64,000 nucleotides of DNA from Enterocloster alcoholdehydrogenati (GTDB taxonomy: Bacteria > Bacillota > Clostridia > Lachnospirales > Lachnospiraceae), in assembly GCF_013282095.1 (NCBI RefSeq), contig NZ_BLTJ01000002.1, positions 62,001-126,000 of the forward strand, written 5' to 3'. A program made the translations under genes and the position numbers. Below are positions 1 to 8,613 of this stretch, piece by piece. The notes below the pieces were generated by a model, which was not told the origin of the DNA, made no database searches, and saw only the letters and a list, made by a program, of their open reading frames with translations. How positions within the stretch are numbered: position 1 is the stretch's first letter; the number at the start of each line of letters is the position of its first letter.

Positions 1-136
1 AGAGAATCGAGGTCGGCACGGGACAGCACTGAACCCTCATGGCCGATAAAATGGGAAGAGCCACTGTCAAGGAACAGCGGCCGTACCCGGAAAGGTCATT
101 GATCATCGCAATTTTTTTCTGATGACAGGTTGACAC
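1..136 (-). CDS. Pyridoxal/pyridoxamine kinase, N-terminal part only (runs off the window)
   Basis: Only the first 45 codons are in the window. Translation from a GTG at 134-136 gives a protein whose opening contains INDLSGYGRCSLTVALPI and later CCPVPTSIL. That is the signature N-terminus of the PdxK/PdxY family of ribokinase-fold pyridoxal kinases, which phosphorylate B6 vitamers with ATP in the cytoplasm. A strong ribosome site, AAGGAGG, overlaps the stop of the upstream gene and lies 9 bases before the GTG; the only nearby ATG is inside the conserved segment, so the GTG start is preferred. The gene follows the ECF S component by 14 bases, so the two are almost certainly co-transcribed. Hydroxymethylpyrimidine kinase activity is an alternative within the same superfamily. 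Confidence 0.8.
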   Translation of the reverse strand, partial: MSTCHQKKIAMINDLSGYGRCSLTVALPILSAMRVQCCPVPTSIL

Positions 137-150
137 TGGTTCAGTCCTCC

Positions 151-771
151 TTATTTCAGTTTGTCAGCCAGTCCCGACCGGTTCAGTGCCCGGCGCAGGG
201 GCATATATACGACAACAGCGGCAATGGCTGAGATTACCGCGTTGATGGAGGTGGAAGCCACATTCCATGCAAGGGTCAGCTCCGCAGCCGGTTTTCCCAT
301 AATCAGCAGCTTATAGTAATATCCAAGAAGGGGATCAAAAATCACATTAAATCCCAGTCCACAGATAGCTGCGGCGGCTGCAAAGCGAACAATGTGCCCC
401 TTATCGCTGCTTTCATTGATATGGCCCAGCCTGTGAGCAACAAAGCCTGCGATCAGGCCAATGCACAGTTTTAAAACAAAGGTTTTGGGGGCGTAATATA
501 CATACACCGGGTCAAAGAGATCCCCGATGGTCATTCCCAAAGCGCCTCCCAGTCCGCCGTAAAATCCGCCAAGAACCAACGCTCCCAGAACGCAGACTGC
601 ATTTCCCAGATGAATGGAGGTGGCATCTCCTCCCGGCAGGGTGATCTTTACCTGCAAAAAGGTAAATACTACATAGGATAATGCCGCAAACAGGCCGGTT
701 AAAGCAATCTTTGTGATCCGGCTGTCTGTCCTTCTCTCTGTAGTGTGTACGGCTGTTTCAACTGTTTTCAT
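151..771 (-). CDS. ECF transporter S component, probably for a B-vitamin (B6 inferred)
   Basis: A hydrophobic protein of about 206 residues with five or six membrane segments. It has the glycine-rich S-component pattern: a SIHLGNAVCVLGALVLGG stretch followed by GGLGGALGMTIGDL. S components bind a vitamin and dock onto a shared EcfAA'T energy module, none of which is in this window. I chose the ATG at 769-771 because GAGGAG lies 9 bases upstream of it; the ATG at 775-777 would be only 3 bases from that site, and the still longer reading frame starting at 819 has no ribosome site. The next gene is a pyridoxal-type kinase and the preceding one is thiamine pyrophosphokinase. Transport of vitamin B6 is therefore the best inference, with thiamine or its pyrimidine precursor as alternatives. 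Confidence 0.8.
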   Translation of the reverse strand: MKTVETAVHTTERRTDSRITKIALTGLFAALSYVVFTFLQVKITLPGGDATSIHLGNAVCVLGALVLGGFYGGLGGALGMTIGDLFDPVYVYYAPKTFVLKLCIGLIAGFVAHRLGHINESSDKGHIVRFAAAAAICGLGFNVIFDPLLGYYYKLLIMGKPAAELTLAWNVASTSINAVISAIAAVVVYMPLRRALNRSGLADKLK

Positions 772-883
772 AATCATCCACTCCTCACTTCGATTGTATG
801 ATCCATATGGTAGCACCAAAGTGGATGGCTATAAATATCCAGTTTATTATTTTTTGACCAGTCCAGTTGTGAATGATCCCTAC

Positions 884-1534
884 TTAGTCATGGGACTCCA
901 CCGCGATCAGCACCCCGTCAGTAAAGGTGATAATCCCCTCCTTTTCCGTCAGCTCATTGCTGATGCCCAGACTGGTGCCGATGCGGATATCCCGGTCTGT
1001 TAAGGGGTATTTAAACCCCTTCAGGGTAATCCCGCAGACTTCCTCAGTAAAGGGCAGGAAGGAAACGTATTTTCCCCACATTTTTTCCCTGCAGAATACA
1101 GTCTCCCCATCAATGAGATAGAGGCGGTTCTGGGGATCCACAATACTGGCGCGGATTCCTTTCTGAAGGCAGGGATAAAGAAGCTGGATATTTCCAATCA
1201 TATGGTCCAGCCGCCCGCCGGTAGCCCCAAGGAGCACGATCTCTGTACAGGCCATAGCCATAGCCCGTTTTAAGGCAAGCTCCGTATCCGTATCATCTTT
1301 TTCCGGCTGGTGAACCTCCCAGATAATGTGCTCCTGTTTCCGGTAACAGGCCAGCACGGAAGGGTCTGCGGAGTCAAAATCGCCCACGATCACATCCGGT
1401 GTTATTCCAAGGGCTCTGGCAGCCTTTAACCCGCCGTCCACCGCCACAATCTTATGAAATTCTTCCTTCTCTAAAAAAGAGCCGGCAAAGGCCAGATCCA
1501 GCCTGCCGCCGGTAAGAACCAGGCATCGTTTCAT
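884..1534 (-). CDS. thiN: Thiamine pyrophosphokinase
   Basis: 216 residues, the usual length for bacterial thiamine diphosphokinases, which convert thiamine and ATP to thiamine diphosphate and AMP. Visible family motifs are VDGGLKAA near residue 32, the acidic GDFDSAD near 51, DDTDTELAL near 80 and GATGGRLDH near 103; the aspartates bind magnesium and the substrates. The start codon overlaps the rpe stop by four bases (ATGA), indicating translational coupling. The order rsgA-rpe-thiN is the same as in Bacillus subtilis. No TPP riboswitch-like sequence was seen in the short gaps nearby. Confidence 0.93.
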   Translation of the reverse strand: MKRCLVLTGGRLDLAFAGSFLEKEEFHKIVAVDGGLKAARALGITPDVIVGDFDSADPSVLACYRKQEHIIWEVHQPEKDDTDTELALKRAMAMACTEIVLLGATGGRLDHMIGNIQLLYPCLQKGIRASIVDPQNRLYLIDGETVFCREKMWGKYVSFLPFTEEVCGITLKGFKYPLTDRDIRIGTSLGISNELTEKEGIITFTDGVLIAVESHD

Positions 1535-2196
1535 TTCTCATATTCCTTAAAGATCTCTGTAAATTCTCTGGTGCGTGCCGCCGGATCTGTGCCAAACACC
1601 GCACTTCCTGCTACAAAAATATTGGCTCCCGCCTCTAGGACCTCTCTTAGGTTTGCCGCGTTTATGCCTCCGTCTACCTGAATGTCCATCTTAAGGCCCC
1701 TGTCCTCACAGAGCGCCCGCAGGGCCTTTACCTTATTAAGCGTATATGGGATAAACTTCTGGCCTCCAAAGCCTGGATTTACGGTCATGATAAGAACCAT
1801 ATCCAGCTGATCCAAAATCGTATCCAGTACGGAAATAGGGGTGGCAGGATTTAAAGCCACACCGACCCGGCAGCCTGCTTCCCTGATCTGGTTTACCACA
1901 CGGTCCAGATGCCTGCAGGCCTCGGCATGAACGGTGATTGCATCGGCCCCCGCATTCTTTATATCCTCTACATAGCGGCCCGGCTCTTCTACCATCATAT
2001 GAACATCAAACACGCCGTCCGTCACCCTGCGGATGCTCTTTATCACCGGCATACCGAAGGAAATGCTTGGCACAAACGCCCCATCCATCACATCCAGATG
2101 GATCCATTCCGCTCCAGCTTCGCTTACTGCCCGAAGCTGGTTCCCCAGATCGGCAAAATCTGCCGCCAGTACAGACGGCGCTACTTTATAATACAT
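1531..2196 (-). CDS. rpe: Ribulose-phosphate 3-epimerase
   Basis: 221 residues, full family length. It interconverts ribulose 5-phosphate and xylulose 5-phosphate in the pentose phosphate pathway and is a metal-dependent TIM barrel. Seen in order: the APSVLAADF opening, HLDVMDG with the metal-binding histidine and catalytic aspartate, HMMVEEP, the phosphate-binding loop VNPGFGGQ, and VDGGIN near the end with the second catalytic aspartate. The gene sits between rsgA (3-base gap) and thiN (4-base overlap) in the conserved Firmicutes cluster. Confidence 0.96.
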   Translation of the reverse strand: MYYKVAPSVLAADFADLGNQLRAVSEAGAEWIHLDVMDGAFVPSISFGMPVIKSIRRVTDGVFDVHMMVEEPGRYVEDIKNAGADAITVHAEACRHLDRVVNQIREAGCRVGVALNPATPISVLDTILDQLDMVLIMTVNPGFGGQKFIPYTLNKVKALRALCEDRGLKMDIQVDGGINAANLREVLEAGANIFVAGSAVFGTDPAARTREFTEIFKEYEK

Positions 2197-2199
2197 GGT

Positions 2200-3078
2200 C
2201 TAGTATCTCCTTTTCTGTTTTAGTTCCTCGTAAATGAGACGGTAATTTTCATAGCGGCTTTGAGGTATCTTATCCTCATTTACCGCAGCCTTTACCCCGC
2301 AGACCCGCTCCCCTATGTGAACGCAGCCTAAAAATCTGCAGCCCTCCTCATAGGCTTCAAACTCTGGAAAAAAGTCCTTTAGCCCGGATGCCTCCATATC
2401 CGGCGTATACATGGAGCTGAACCCCGGTGTATCCATCATATAGGTATCCTTCTCCACAAAGAATAATTCGGAATGTCTTGTGGTATGCTTTCCTCTCTCA
2501 ATCTTTCGGCTGATACCTCCGGTCTCCATGGACGCCTCCGGCTGGATCCGGTTGGTGAGAGAAGATTTTCCCACGCCGGAAGGGCCTGCTAGAACCGTCG
2601 TCCGGCCCCGCAGCAGGGATCTTACCTGCTCCATCCCCGTCTCTTTTCTGACGCTGATAAAATGGACCTCATATCCGGCCCCTTCGTAGATTTTCCTATA
2701 GGCATCCGCCATGGCCCTATCCCCCAGATCCGCCTTATTAAAACAGATCACCACCGGCACAGCCTCCATGGCCATCATCACCAGAAAACGGTCCAGAAGG
2801 TTTAAATTGGGAGAAGGCTGTGCCAGGGCAAAGAGAACCATTGCCTGATCCACATTGGCCACGGCCGGGCGCACCAGCGCATTTTTCCGGGGAAGGATCT
2901 CATCGATGTTCCCTTCCAGTGTTTCATCATCCAGAACGGAAAACTCCACGTTATCTCCCACCAGGGGCTTTATCTTCCTGTTTCTGAAAACGCCCTTGGC
3001 TCTGCACTGGTACACCCGGTTTTCACCATCATTCACATAATAAAAGCCTGCAATTCCTTTGATTATCTTTCCTGTCAT
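2200..3078 (-). CDS. rsgA: Ribosome small-subunit-dependent GTPase A
   Basis: A circularly permuted GTPase that helps late 30S subunit maturation. Seen: an N-terminal OB-fold (KIIKGIAGFYYV start), NKAD (G4) before the P-loop GPSGVGKSSL (G1), DTPGFSS (G3), and a C-terminal zinc site of Cys-x4-Cys-x-His-x5-Cys. I place the start at the ATG at 3076-3078 (292 residues) because AAAGGA lies 5 bases upstream and MTGKIIKG matches the usual N-terminus. An ATG at 3100-3102 that overlaps the kinase stop (ATGA) would add 8 residues and cannot be excluded. RsgA is a known phosphorylation target of PASTA kinases in other Firmicutes, which fits its place next to prkC. Confidence 0.95.
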   Translation of the reverse strand: MTGKIIKGIAGFYYVNDGENRVYQCRAKGVFRNRKIKPLVGDNVEFSVLDDETLEGNIDEILPRKNALVRPAVANVDQAMVLFALAQPSPNLNLLDRFLVMMAMEAVPVVICFNKADLGDRAMADAYRKIYEGAGYEVHFISVRKETGMEQVRSLLRGRTTVLAGPSGVGKSSLTNRIQPEASMETGGISRKIERGKHTTRHSELFFVEKDTYMMDTPGFSSMYTPDMEASGLKDFFPEFEAYEEGCRFLGCVHIGERVCGVKAAVNEDKIPQSRYENYRLIYEELKQKRRY

Positions 3079-3098
3079 AAATGTCCTTTGTTCCTTTT

Positions 3099-5396
3099 TC
3101 ATCCTGCCGGGAAGAAGGATACCGGCCAGGACTGGATCACCTTGTCATTGTCCGCGTCCACCACCTCTACCGTACCGCTGTCCACACCATAGGCTCCCTT
3201 GATCCGCGAAAATACCACTGGAACATCCTGAGAGCCTACCACCAGTCTGGGACTGATCAGGTTGGTATATACATAGGTATTTGCATCATTGGGATCCTTC
3301 TGCTTTAAGCGGATCAGAATCCGCACGCTGCTGGTCTGGGAGGCTGGGCCGATGTAATTGCTCAGTGAGCAGGTTGCATCGATGGAACCCACATAATATT
3401 TGCCTTCATCTCCCGTCTTTGCCTGAGTTTCGGCGGCCTGCTGGGAGGCCTGGGAGCTGTCATTGACCACATAGTCTACTGAGGACTGCGGCTCCAGCAT
3501 CGTTCCCGGCAGTTCACTCTGGGTTAGTACCTGTCCCTGGGGCTTTGAGGGATCACTGTCATAGGTCACTGTGCCTGTGACAAGACCCGCTGCCTTTAAA
3601 AGTGAATCCGCCTCTGAGGCATCTGTACCCACCAGCGTTGGCACCTGGCCCTGCACGGCCGCCGGACCCGTGCTGACGGTAAGCTCAATGGTATCTCCCG
3701 CTTTTGCCTCATCCGTACTCCAGGAAATCACCTTTCCTTTTGCAACCGTATCGCTGGCTGCCTCTTTTATGGAAACGGAAAGGCCCTTTTCCTTTAACAG
3801 GGTTTCCGCCTTCTTTTGGTCCATATTGGAAAGCCCCAGGGATTTTACGTCGACCCGGTCGCTGCCCTTGCTGATGGTGACGCCTACGGTGCTCCATTTT
3901 TCCACGGTGCTTCCGGCATCCACATCCTGGCGCATAACCCGTCCTGCCTCATAGTTGTCCGAATACTCCTCTCCTGTGACCTTCATCACCAGAGAATACT
4001 CCTTCAGCTTGCTCTCTGCCATATCCTGAGGAAGATTCAGCACATCCGGCATCTCCGTCTGGGTATCTGAAAGCGAAATCTGGATCTCTTCCGTAGAAGA
4101 AGCCTCTGCCGCCGTCTCTGTCTGGGGCTGCGTCTGCCCGCTTCCCGGCCAGAACAGTCCCGTCAGTCTGGAAAATACAAATACTACCACCACAACCACC
4201 AGAATGGCCGCTACAATGCCGATGACCGTGATAATACGCTCAAACTGCGTGCTCATATCATCCTCTGACTTGCGTCCTGCATTTTTCCTCTGAGGCCCTT
4301 TTTTATGGGAAGGACGTTTTCGCTCTTTGGCGGCCTTTCCCGGCATCTCCTCTGAAAATACCTCCTGGACAGGAAATTCCCCGTCCTCATCCTCAGCCAG
4401 TTCTGTTTCCTCACGGGCGGGTTCTGTTTTTTCCTCTGTCTCCTCCTCTTCCCTTCCGTTTCGGTCTCTGCGGCGGTGAAGATCATTGATCTGGCTCAGC
4501 TCTCCCCTGGTGATAGGGCGGGTCTGAGATAAATCGGCCTCTTCTTTTGCCTCCTCTGTGCTGTAGATATCGCAGTCCGGGTCCATCAGCACCCGCCGCA
4601 GATCACGGATTACCTCCTCCATGGAGGGGTAGCGTCTGTCAGGCTTTTTTCTGGTGCATCTTAAAATAATATCCTCAAGGCCGGGATATATCTCCGCATG
4701 ATACTCTCCCGGAGGCACAACCGGATCCTCCAGATGAGCCAGGGCCACCGATACGGTATTGTCCCCCTCAAATGGCACCTTTCCCGTCACCATCTCATAC
4801 AGTGTGATTCCAAAGGAATATATATCGCTGCGCTCATCGCAGTATCCGCCTCTGGCCTGTTCCGGGGAAATATAATGGACAGAGCCTACCGCATTCGATC
4901 CTATGGTCTGGCTGGAAACTGCCCTTGCGATGCCGAAATCCGCCACCTTTACCTTTCCGTCTCTGGAGATAATCATGTTCTGGGGCTTAATGTCCCGATG
5001 GATGATATGATGCTCATGAGCCGCCGCGATCCCCTGGGCCACCTGGATGGCAATGCCGATGGCCTCCTTGCTTTCTAAAAATCCCTTCTTCTCGATGTAG
5101 CTTTTGAGCGTGATACCCTCAATCAGCTCCATCACAATATAGTGAAGGCTTTCCTCATCCACTACATCATATACATTTACGATGTTGGGATGGGAAAGAC
5201 GGGCCGCCGCCTGGGCCTCCATCTTAAATTTGCTTACAAAATTTTCATCGGAGGCAAATTCTTCTTTTAAGACCTTGATGGCTACCAGGCGGTTTAACGT
5301 ATGACATCTGGCTTTATAGACCACGGACATACCGCCGGAGCCGATCTTTTCCAGGATCTCATAACGGTCCTGAAGATAGGTTCCCGGATTTAACAT
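3099..5396 (-). CDS. prkC: Membrane Ser/Thr protein kinase with PASTA domains
   Basis: 765 residues. Cytoplasmic Hanks-type kinase domain from about residue 12 to 275 with the glycine loop GSGGMS, Lys41 in VAIK, catalytic loop HRDIKPQN, DFGIAR and GSVHYISPEQA. An acidic/basic linker follows, then one membrane helix near residues 390-415 and three extracellular PASTA repeats (about 455-655) that bind peptidoglycan fragments. Beyond the last PASTA repeat there is an extra domain of roughly 100 residues that I do not recognise. It overlaps the cognate phosphatase gene by 7 bases. Known family roles are germination, cell wall homeostasis and stationary-phase control; the target set here is unknown. 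Confidence 0.95.
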   Translation of the reverse strand: MLNPGTYLQDRYEILEKIGSGGMSVVYKARCHTLNRLVAIKVLKEEFASDENFVSKFKMEAQAAARLSHPNIVNVYDVVDEESLHYIVMELIEGITLKSYIEKKGFLESKEAIGIAIQVAQGIAAAHEHHIIHRDIKPQNMIISRDGKVKVADFGIARAVSSQTIGSNAVGSVHYISPEQARGGYCDERSDIYSFGITLYEMVTGKVPFEGDNTVSVALAHLEDPVVPPGEYHAEIYPGLEDIILRCTRKKPDRRYPSMEEVIRDLRRVLMDPDCDIYSTEEAKEEADLSQTRPITRGELSQINDLHRRRDRNGREEEETEEKTEPAREETELAEDEDGEFPVQEVFSEEMPGKAAKERKRPSHKKGPQRKNAGRKSEDDMSTQFERIITVIGIVAAILVVVVVVFVFSRLTGLFWPGSGQTQPQTETAAEASSTEEIQISLSDTQTEMPDVLNLPQDMAESKLKEYSLVMKVTGEEYSDNYEAGRVMRQDVDAGSTVEKWSTVGVTISKGSDRVDVKSLGLSNMDQKKAETLLKEKGLSVSIKEAASDTVAKGKVISWSTDEAKAGDTIELTVSTGPAAVQGQVPTLVGTDASEADSLLKAAGLVTGTVTYDSDPSKPQGQVLTQSELPGTMLEPQSSVDYVVNDSSQASQQAAETQAKTGDEGKYYVGSIDATCSLSNYIGPASQTSSVRILIRLKQKDPNDANTYVYTNLISPRLVVGSQDVPVVFSRIKGAYGVDSGTVEVVDADNDKVIQSWPVSFFPAG

Positions 5397-6139
5397 GGGC
5401 CAGTCCCCCCTTCCTCAGGCTCTACCAGCACAACGGCGATATTGTCCATGCCGCCGCCTTCGTTGGCCTCGCAGATCAGGCGCCTGGCCTTTTCCTTTAA
5501 TGTGCCGGAACCTGCTACTACCGCCCGGATCCGCTCATCGGACACCATGTTGGTAAGGCCGTCGGAGCAGAGGAGAATATAATCCCCGGGTTCCAGCTCC
5601 ACCTCAAAAAAATCTGCCTCTACTGTCTTTCCGATGCCCAAAGCACGGGTAATGATATTTTTTCTGCGGTTGTAATCCGCGCTGCCCCGAACCATTTTCC
5701 CAAGGGCCACCATTTCCTCCACATAGGAGTGATCCTTTGTAACCTGGCGGATCTCATTTTCATGGATAAGGTAAAGGCGGCTGTCTCCGATGTTGGCAGC
5801 GTACAGGATCCCGTCATCCACCACCGCTGCCACCAGGGTGCAGCCCATGCCGTTTAGTTCCTCCCGGTTTAAGGATTCGCTGTAAAGGCCTGTATTGATC
5901 TCGCGGATCCCTTCAGAAAGCAGAGGCACGGGAGCGCCCTCCTTTTTGCGGGTCAGATATACCACCAGGTTCTCCACTGCGTACCGGGAAGCGTAGTCCC
6001 CGGCCTGATGGCCTCCCATCCCGTCTGATACCAGAAAAAGGTTGGGAAGGGAGCCTACCGTTTCCGGTGAGGCATAGATATAGTCCTGATTCATAGAGCG
6101 GACTCTTCCTGTGTCTGTCAGTGCGTATGCCTGCATCAT
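5390..6139 (-). CDS. prpC: PP2C-type protein phosphatase partner of PrkC
   Basis: 249 residues, a soluble PPM/PP2C Mg/Mn-dependent Ser/Thr phosphatase that reverses PrkC phosphorylation. Motifs: the start TDTGRVRSMNQD, VSDGMGGHQAGDYAS near residue 38 with the metal-binding aspartate, GDSRLY near 117, LCSDGLTNMV near 190 and the last metal ligand in DNIAVVLV near 230. The start codon overlaps the rlmN stop (TAATG) and GGAGG lies 6 bases upstream of it. Overlap with prkC on the other side shows tight coupling of kinase and phosphatase production. Confidence 0.95.
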   Translation of the reverse strand: MMQAYALTDTGRVRSMNQDYIYASPETVGSLPNLFLVSDGMGGHQAGDYASRYAVENLVVYLTRKKEGAPVPLLSEGIREINTGLYSESLNREELNGMGCTLVAAVVDDGILYAANIGDSRLYLIHENEIRQVTKDHSYVEEMVALGKMVRGSADYNRRKNIITRALGIGKTVEADFFEVELEPGDYILLCSDGLTNMVSDERIRAVVAGSGTLKEKARRLICEANEGGGMDNIAVVLVEPEEGGTGPC

Positions 6140-7200
6140 TATACCCCTCCTTCCATATAGCTTTTTCTCAGCTGTCCGCAGGCGCCTCCGATGTCGCGCC
6201 CCATTTCCCGGCGGACCGTGGCGTTGATGCCATGATTCTCCAGGTATTTTTTAAAGGCCTCCACAGCTTTTCGGTCAGACTGAACATAATCCCGCTCCTT
6301 GATGGGATTGACCGGGATCAGGTTTACATGGCCGTGCTGGTCCTTAAGCAGTCCTGTCAGGGCGGCAGCCTCCTTCAGATTATCATTAACGCCCTTTACC
6401 AGGCTGTATTCAAAGGTAAGCCTTCTGCCTGTTTTTTCAAAATACACACGGCAGGCCTTAAGCACATCCTCCAGATGATAGCGGTTGGCAATGGGCATCA
6501 GTGTCTTTCGCACCTCATCATTGGGCGCGTGAAGGGAAAGGGCCAGCGTGACCTGAAGGCCCTCCTCAGCAAACTGCAGAATCCCCGGCACAATGCCGCA
6601 GGTGGATACGGTCAGGTTCCTCTGGCTGATGTTTAACCCTTTTTCATGGGAGATCAGCCGAAGAAAGCGGACTACGTTGTCGTAGTTGTCCATGGGCTCC
6701 CCGGAACCCATGACCACCACGTTGGATACCCGCTCTCCGGTGATGGACTGAATCCGGTAGATCTGATCCAGCATCTCAGAGGGACGCAGATTGCGCTCCA
6801 GACCATCCAGGGTAGAGGCGCAGAATCGGCAGCCCATGCGGCAGCCAACCTGTGAGGAAATGCAGACGGAATTGCCGTGATGATACTGCATCCACACACT
6901 TTCGATCACATTTCCATCCTCCAGTCCAAAGAGATACTTTCTGGTGCCGTCTGCGGCGGAAATACGCTCACCCACTGTTTTTAAAGCGGTGATGCTGCAG
7001 CACTGTGAAAGTCTTGCCCTAAGATCTCTGGATAAGGAACTCATCTGTTCAAAATCAGTGACCATCTTTACATGGAGCCAGTCATAGATCTGCTTTGCAC
7101 GGAACGGCTTTTCACCCAGGGCAGCCAGCTCCTTTGTCAGTTCCTCCAAGGTCATGGATTTTATATCTTTTTTACCGTTGCGGTCTGTTACATCTAACAT
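6139..7200 (-). CDS. rlmN: Dual-specificity 23S rRNA/tRNA adenine-C2 methyltransferase (radical SAM)
   Basis: About 353 residues. It methylates A2503 of 23S rRNA and A37 of some tRNAs with a 4Fe-4S cluster and S-adenosylmethionine. The CxxxCxxC cluster motif is visible as CRMGCRFC after SSQVG. GSGEPMDN and the SLHAPNDE stretch follow, and a conserved cysteine lies near the C-terminus in GGACGQL. I use the ATG at 7198-7200, with CAGGAG 7 bases upstream. The longer reading frame would begin at a TTG at 7219-7221 without a ribosome site. It abuts rsmB upstream and prpC downstream as in other Firmicutes. Confidence 0.95.
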   Translation of the reverse strand: MLDVTDRNGKKDIKSMTLEELTKELAALGEKPFRAKQIYDWLHVKMVTDFEQMSSLSRDLRARLSQCCSITALKTVGERISAADGTRKYLFGLEDGNVIESVWMQYHHGNSVCISSQVGCRMGCRFCASTLDGLERNLRPSEMLDQIYRIQSITGERVSNVVVMGSGEPMDNYDNVVRFLRLISHEKGLNISQRNLTVSTCGIVPGILQFAEEGLQVTLALSLHAPNDEVRKTLMPIANRYHLEDVLKACRVYFEKTGRRLTFEYSLVKGVNDNLKEAAALTGLLKDQHGHVNLIPVNPIKERDYVQSDRKAVEAFKKYLENHGINATVRREMGRDIGGACGQLRKSYMEGGV

Positions 7201-7238
7201 AAAAAAACTCCTGTATTTCAAAATGAACGGGATGTTCC

Positions 7239-8600
7239 TTAAATACGCCGTTTAAAAACGCTGATAAAAAACCCGTCAAAGTCCTCCCAGGGACCTGTTC
7301 CCGGCAGGATCTGGATCTGCCCTTCCTCCAGGGAAGCAGTGGATTCCCTTTCCCATCCGTCAGGAAGCAGCTTTGTGATATCCACCGGATCAAAGGGCAG
7401 ATTCCGGCGGATCCAGTCCGCGTTTTTCTCATTTTCTCCCCGGTTGATGGTACAGGTACTGTAGATCAGTTTCCCTCCCGGCTTCACATAACGCCATACA
7501 ACTGACAAAATCCGGCGCTGGAGCTCTTCCAGTTCCTTTAGGCCTTCCTCTGTCATACGGTATTTGATATCCGGTTTTCTTCCAATAATTCCCATTCCAG
7601 AACAGGGAAGATCCGCGATGACGATATCCGCCTGGTTCTCCCACTGCGGGTCAGGCACCGTGGCATCCCACACGCGGGCCCTTATATTTGTCAGGCCGCA
7701 GCGGGCAAGGTTGTCCTCGATCAGGGCCGTTTTCTGCTCCGTCAGATCTCTGGCTTCCACTAACCCTGTCCCCTTAAGCTTGTCTGCCAGGTGAAGACTC
7801 TTTCCTCCGGGCGCGGCGCAGACATCCAGTATGTAGGCTCCCTCCTTGGGAGCGGCCAGTTCTCCCACCAGGCTGGAACTGATGTCCTGAACCTGAATCC
7901 AGCCTTCACAAAAGGCGGTGAGCCCTTCCAGATAATCATAGCCTGACAGGGCGATCATGGAATCGGAGCCGGCAAGCGGCTCTGCCTTGGCCCCCTCCTG
8001 TTTTAAGGAAATGAGGATCTCTTCTCTGGAGGCAGCGCTTAAATTGCATCGAACCCAGGTCGGGCGCGTTTTGAGAAAAGAAGCTGCGATCTTCTCTGCC
8101 GTCTCCTCCCCCCAGTCCTGTACCCATTTTTCGTACATCCAGGCCGGAACGCTGTAGCGCAGGGCCGGATCCTCAAAGGCGATCTGTGCCTTTTCTCTGG
8201 AAATGGTTCGCAGGACTCCGTTTACAAATCCCTTTAACCCATGGAACTTATGTTTTACCGCCAGTTTCACCGCCTCATTGCAGACGGCGCTGTCCGGCAC
8301 CCGATCCATATAGAGAAGCTGGTATACGCTCATCCGCAGAATACTTCGGATCAGGGGTTTCATTCTCTTCGTTTTTGTCTTTGAATAGCGGTCGATTACC
8401 GCGTCGATCTGGAGCATATATTCCAGCGTCCCCTCGGTGACACGGGTAATAAAGGCCCGATCAGCCTTATCCAGATATTGATATTTATAAAGAGCCTGGT
8501 TTAAAATAAGATGGACGAAGCTGCCCTTTTCGAGCACCTCCGTCAACACCCCAAGGATTATTTCCCTGTTTTCCAGACCTCGGTCTGTCTGCTTTGCCAT
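7239..8600 (-). CDS. rsmB: 16S rRNA m5C967 methyltransferase
   Basis: About 453 residues. An N-terminal NusB-like RNA-binding region (residues 1-140) is followed by a Rossmann methyltransferase domain. Seen: the SAM loop DVCAAPGGKSLHLA, the motif IV cysteine in ADLPCSGMG, and the catalytic motif VI cysteine in YSTCTINRGENE. I start at the ATG at 8598-8600 because AAAGGGG sits 6-7 bases upstream and MAKQTDRGLENRE matches the usual opening. An in-frame extension to 8693 is hydrophobic, lies over the end of the upstream gene and looks spurious. Part of the priA-to-thiN operon. Confidence 0.94.
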   Translation of the reverse strand: MAKQTDRGLENREIILGVLTEVLEKGSFVHLILNQALYKYQYLDKADRAFITRVTEGTLEYMLQIDAVIDRYSKTKTKRMKPLIRSILRMSVYQLLYMDRVPDSAVCNEAVKLAVKHKFHGLKGFVNGVLRTISREKAQIAFEDPALRYSVPAWMYEKWVQDWGEETAEKIAASFLKTRPTWVRCNLSAASREEILISLKQEGAKAEPLAGSDSMIALSGYDYLEGLTAFCEGWIQVQDISSSLVGELAAPKEGAYILDVCAAPGGKSLHLADKLKGTGLVEARDLTEQKTALIEDNLARCGLTNIRARVWDATVPDPQWENQADIVIADLPCSGMGIIGRKPDIKYRMTEEGLKELEELQRRILSVVWRYVKPGGKLIYSTCTINRGENEKNADWIRRNLPFDPVDITKLLPDGWERESTASLEEGQIQILPGTGPWEDFDGFFISVFKRRI

Positions 8601-8613
8601 AATATCCCCTTTG

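Noticed and set aside
772-883. Possible promoter or vitamin riboswitch between thiN and the ECF S component
   Set aside because: A TGGTCA/TATTTA pair with 17 bases between them is too weak, and no TPP or other aptamer motif is present.
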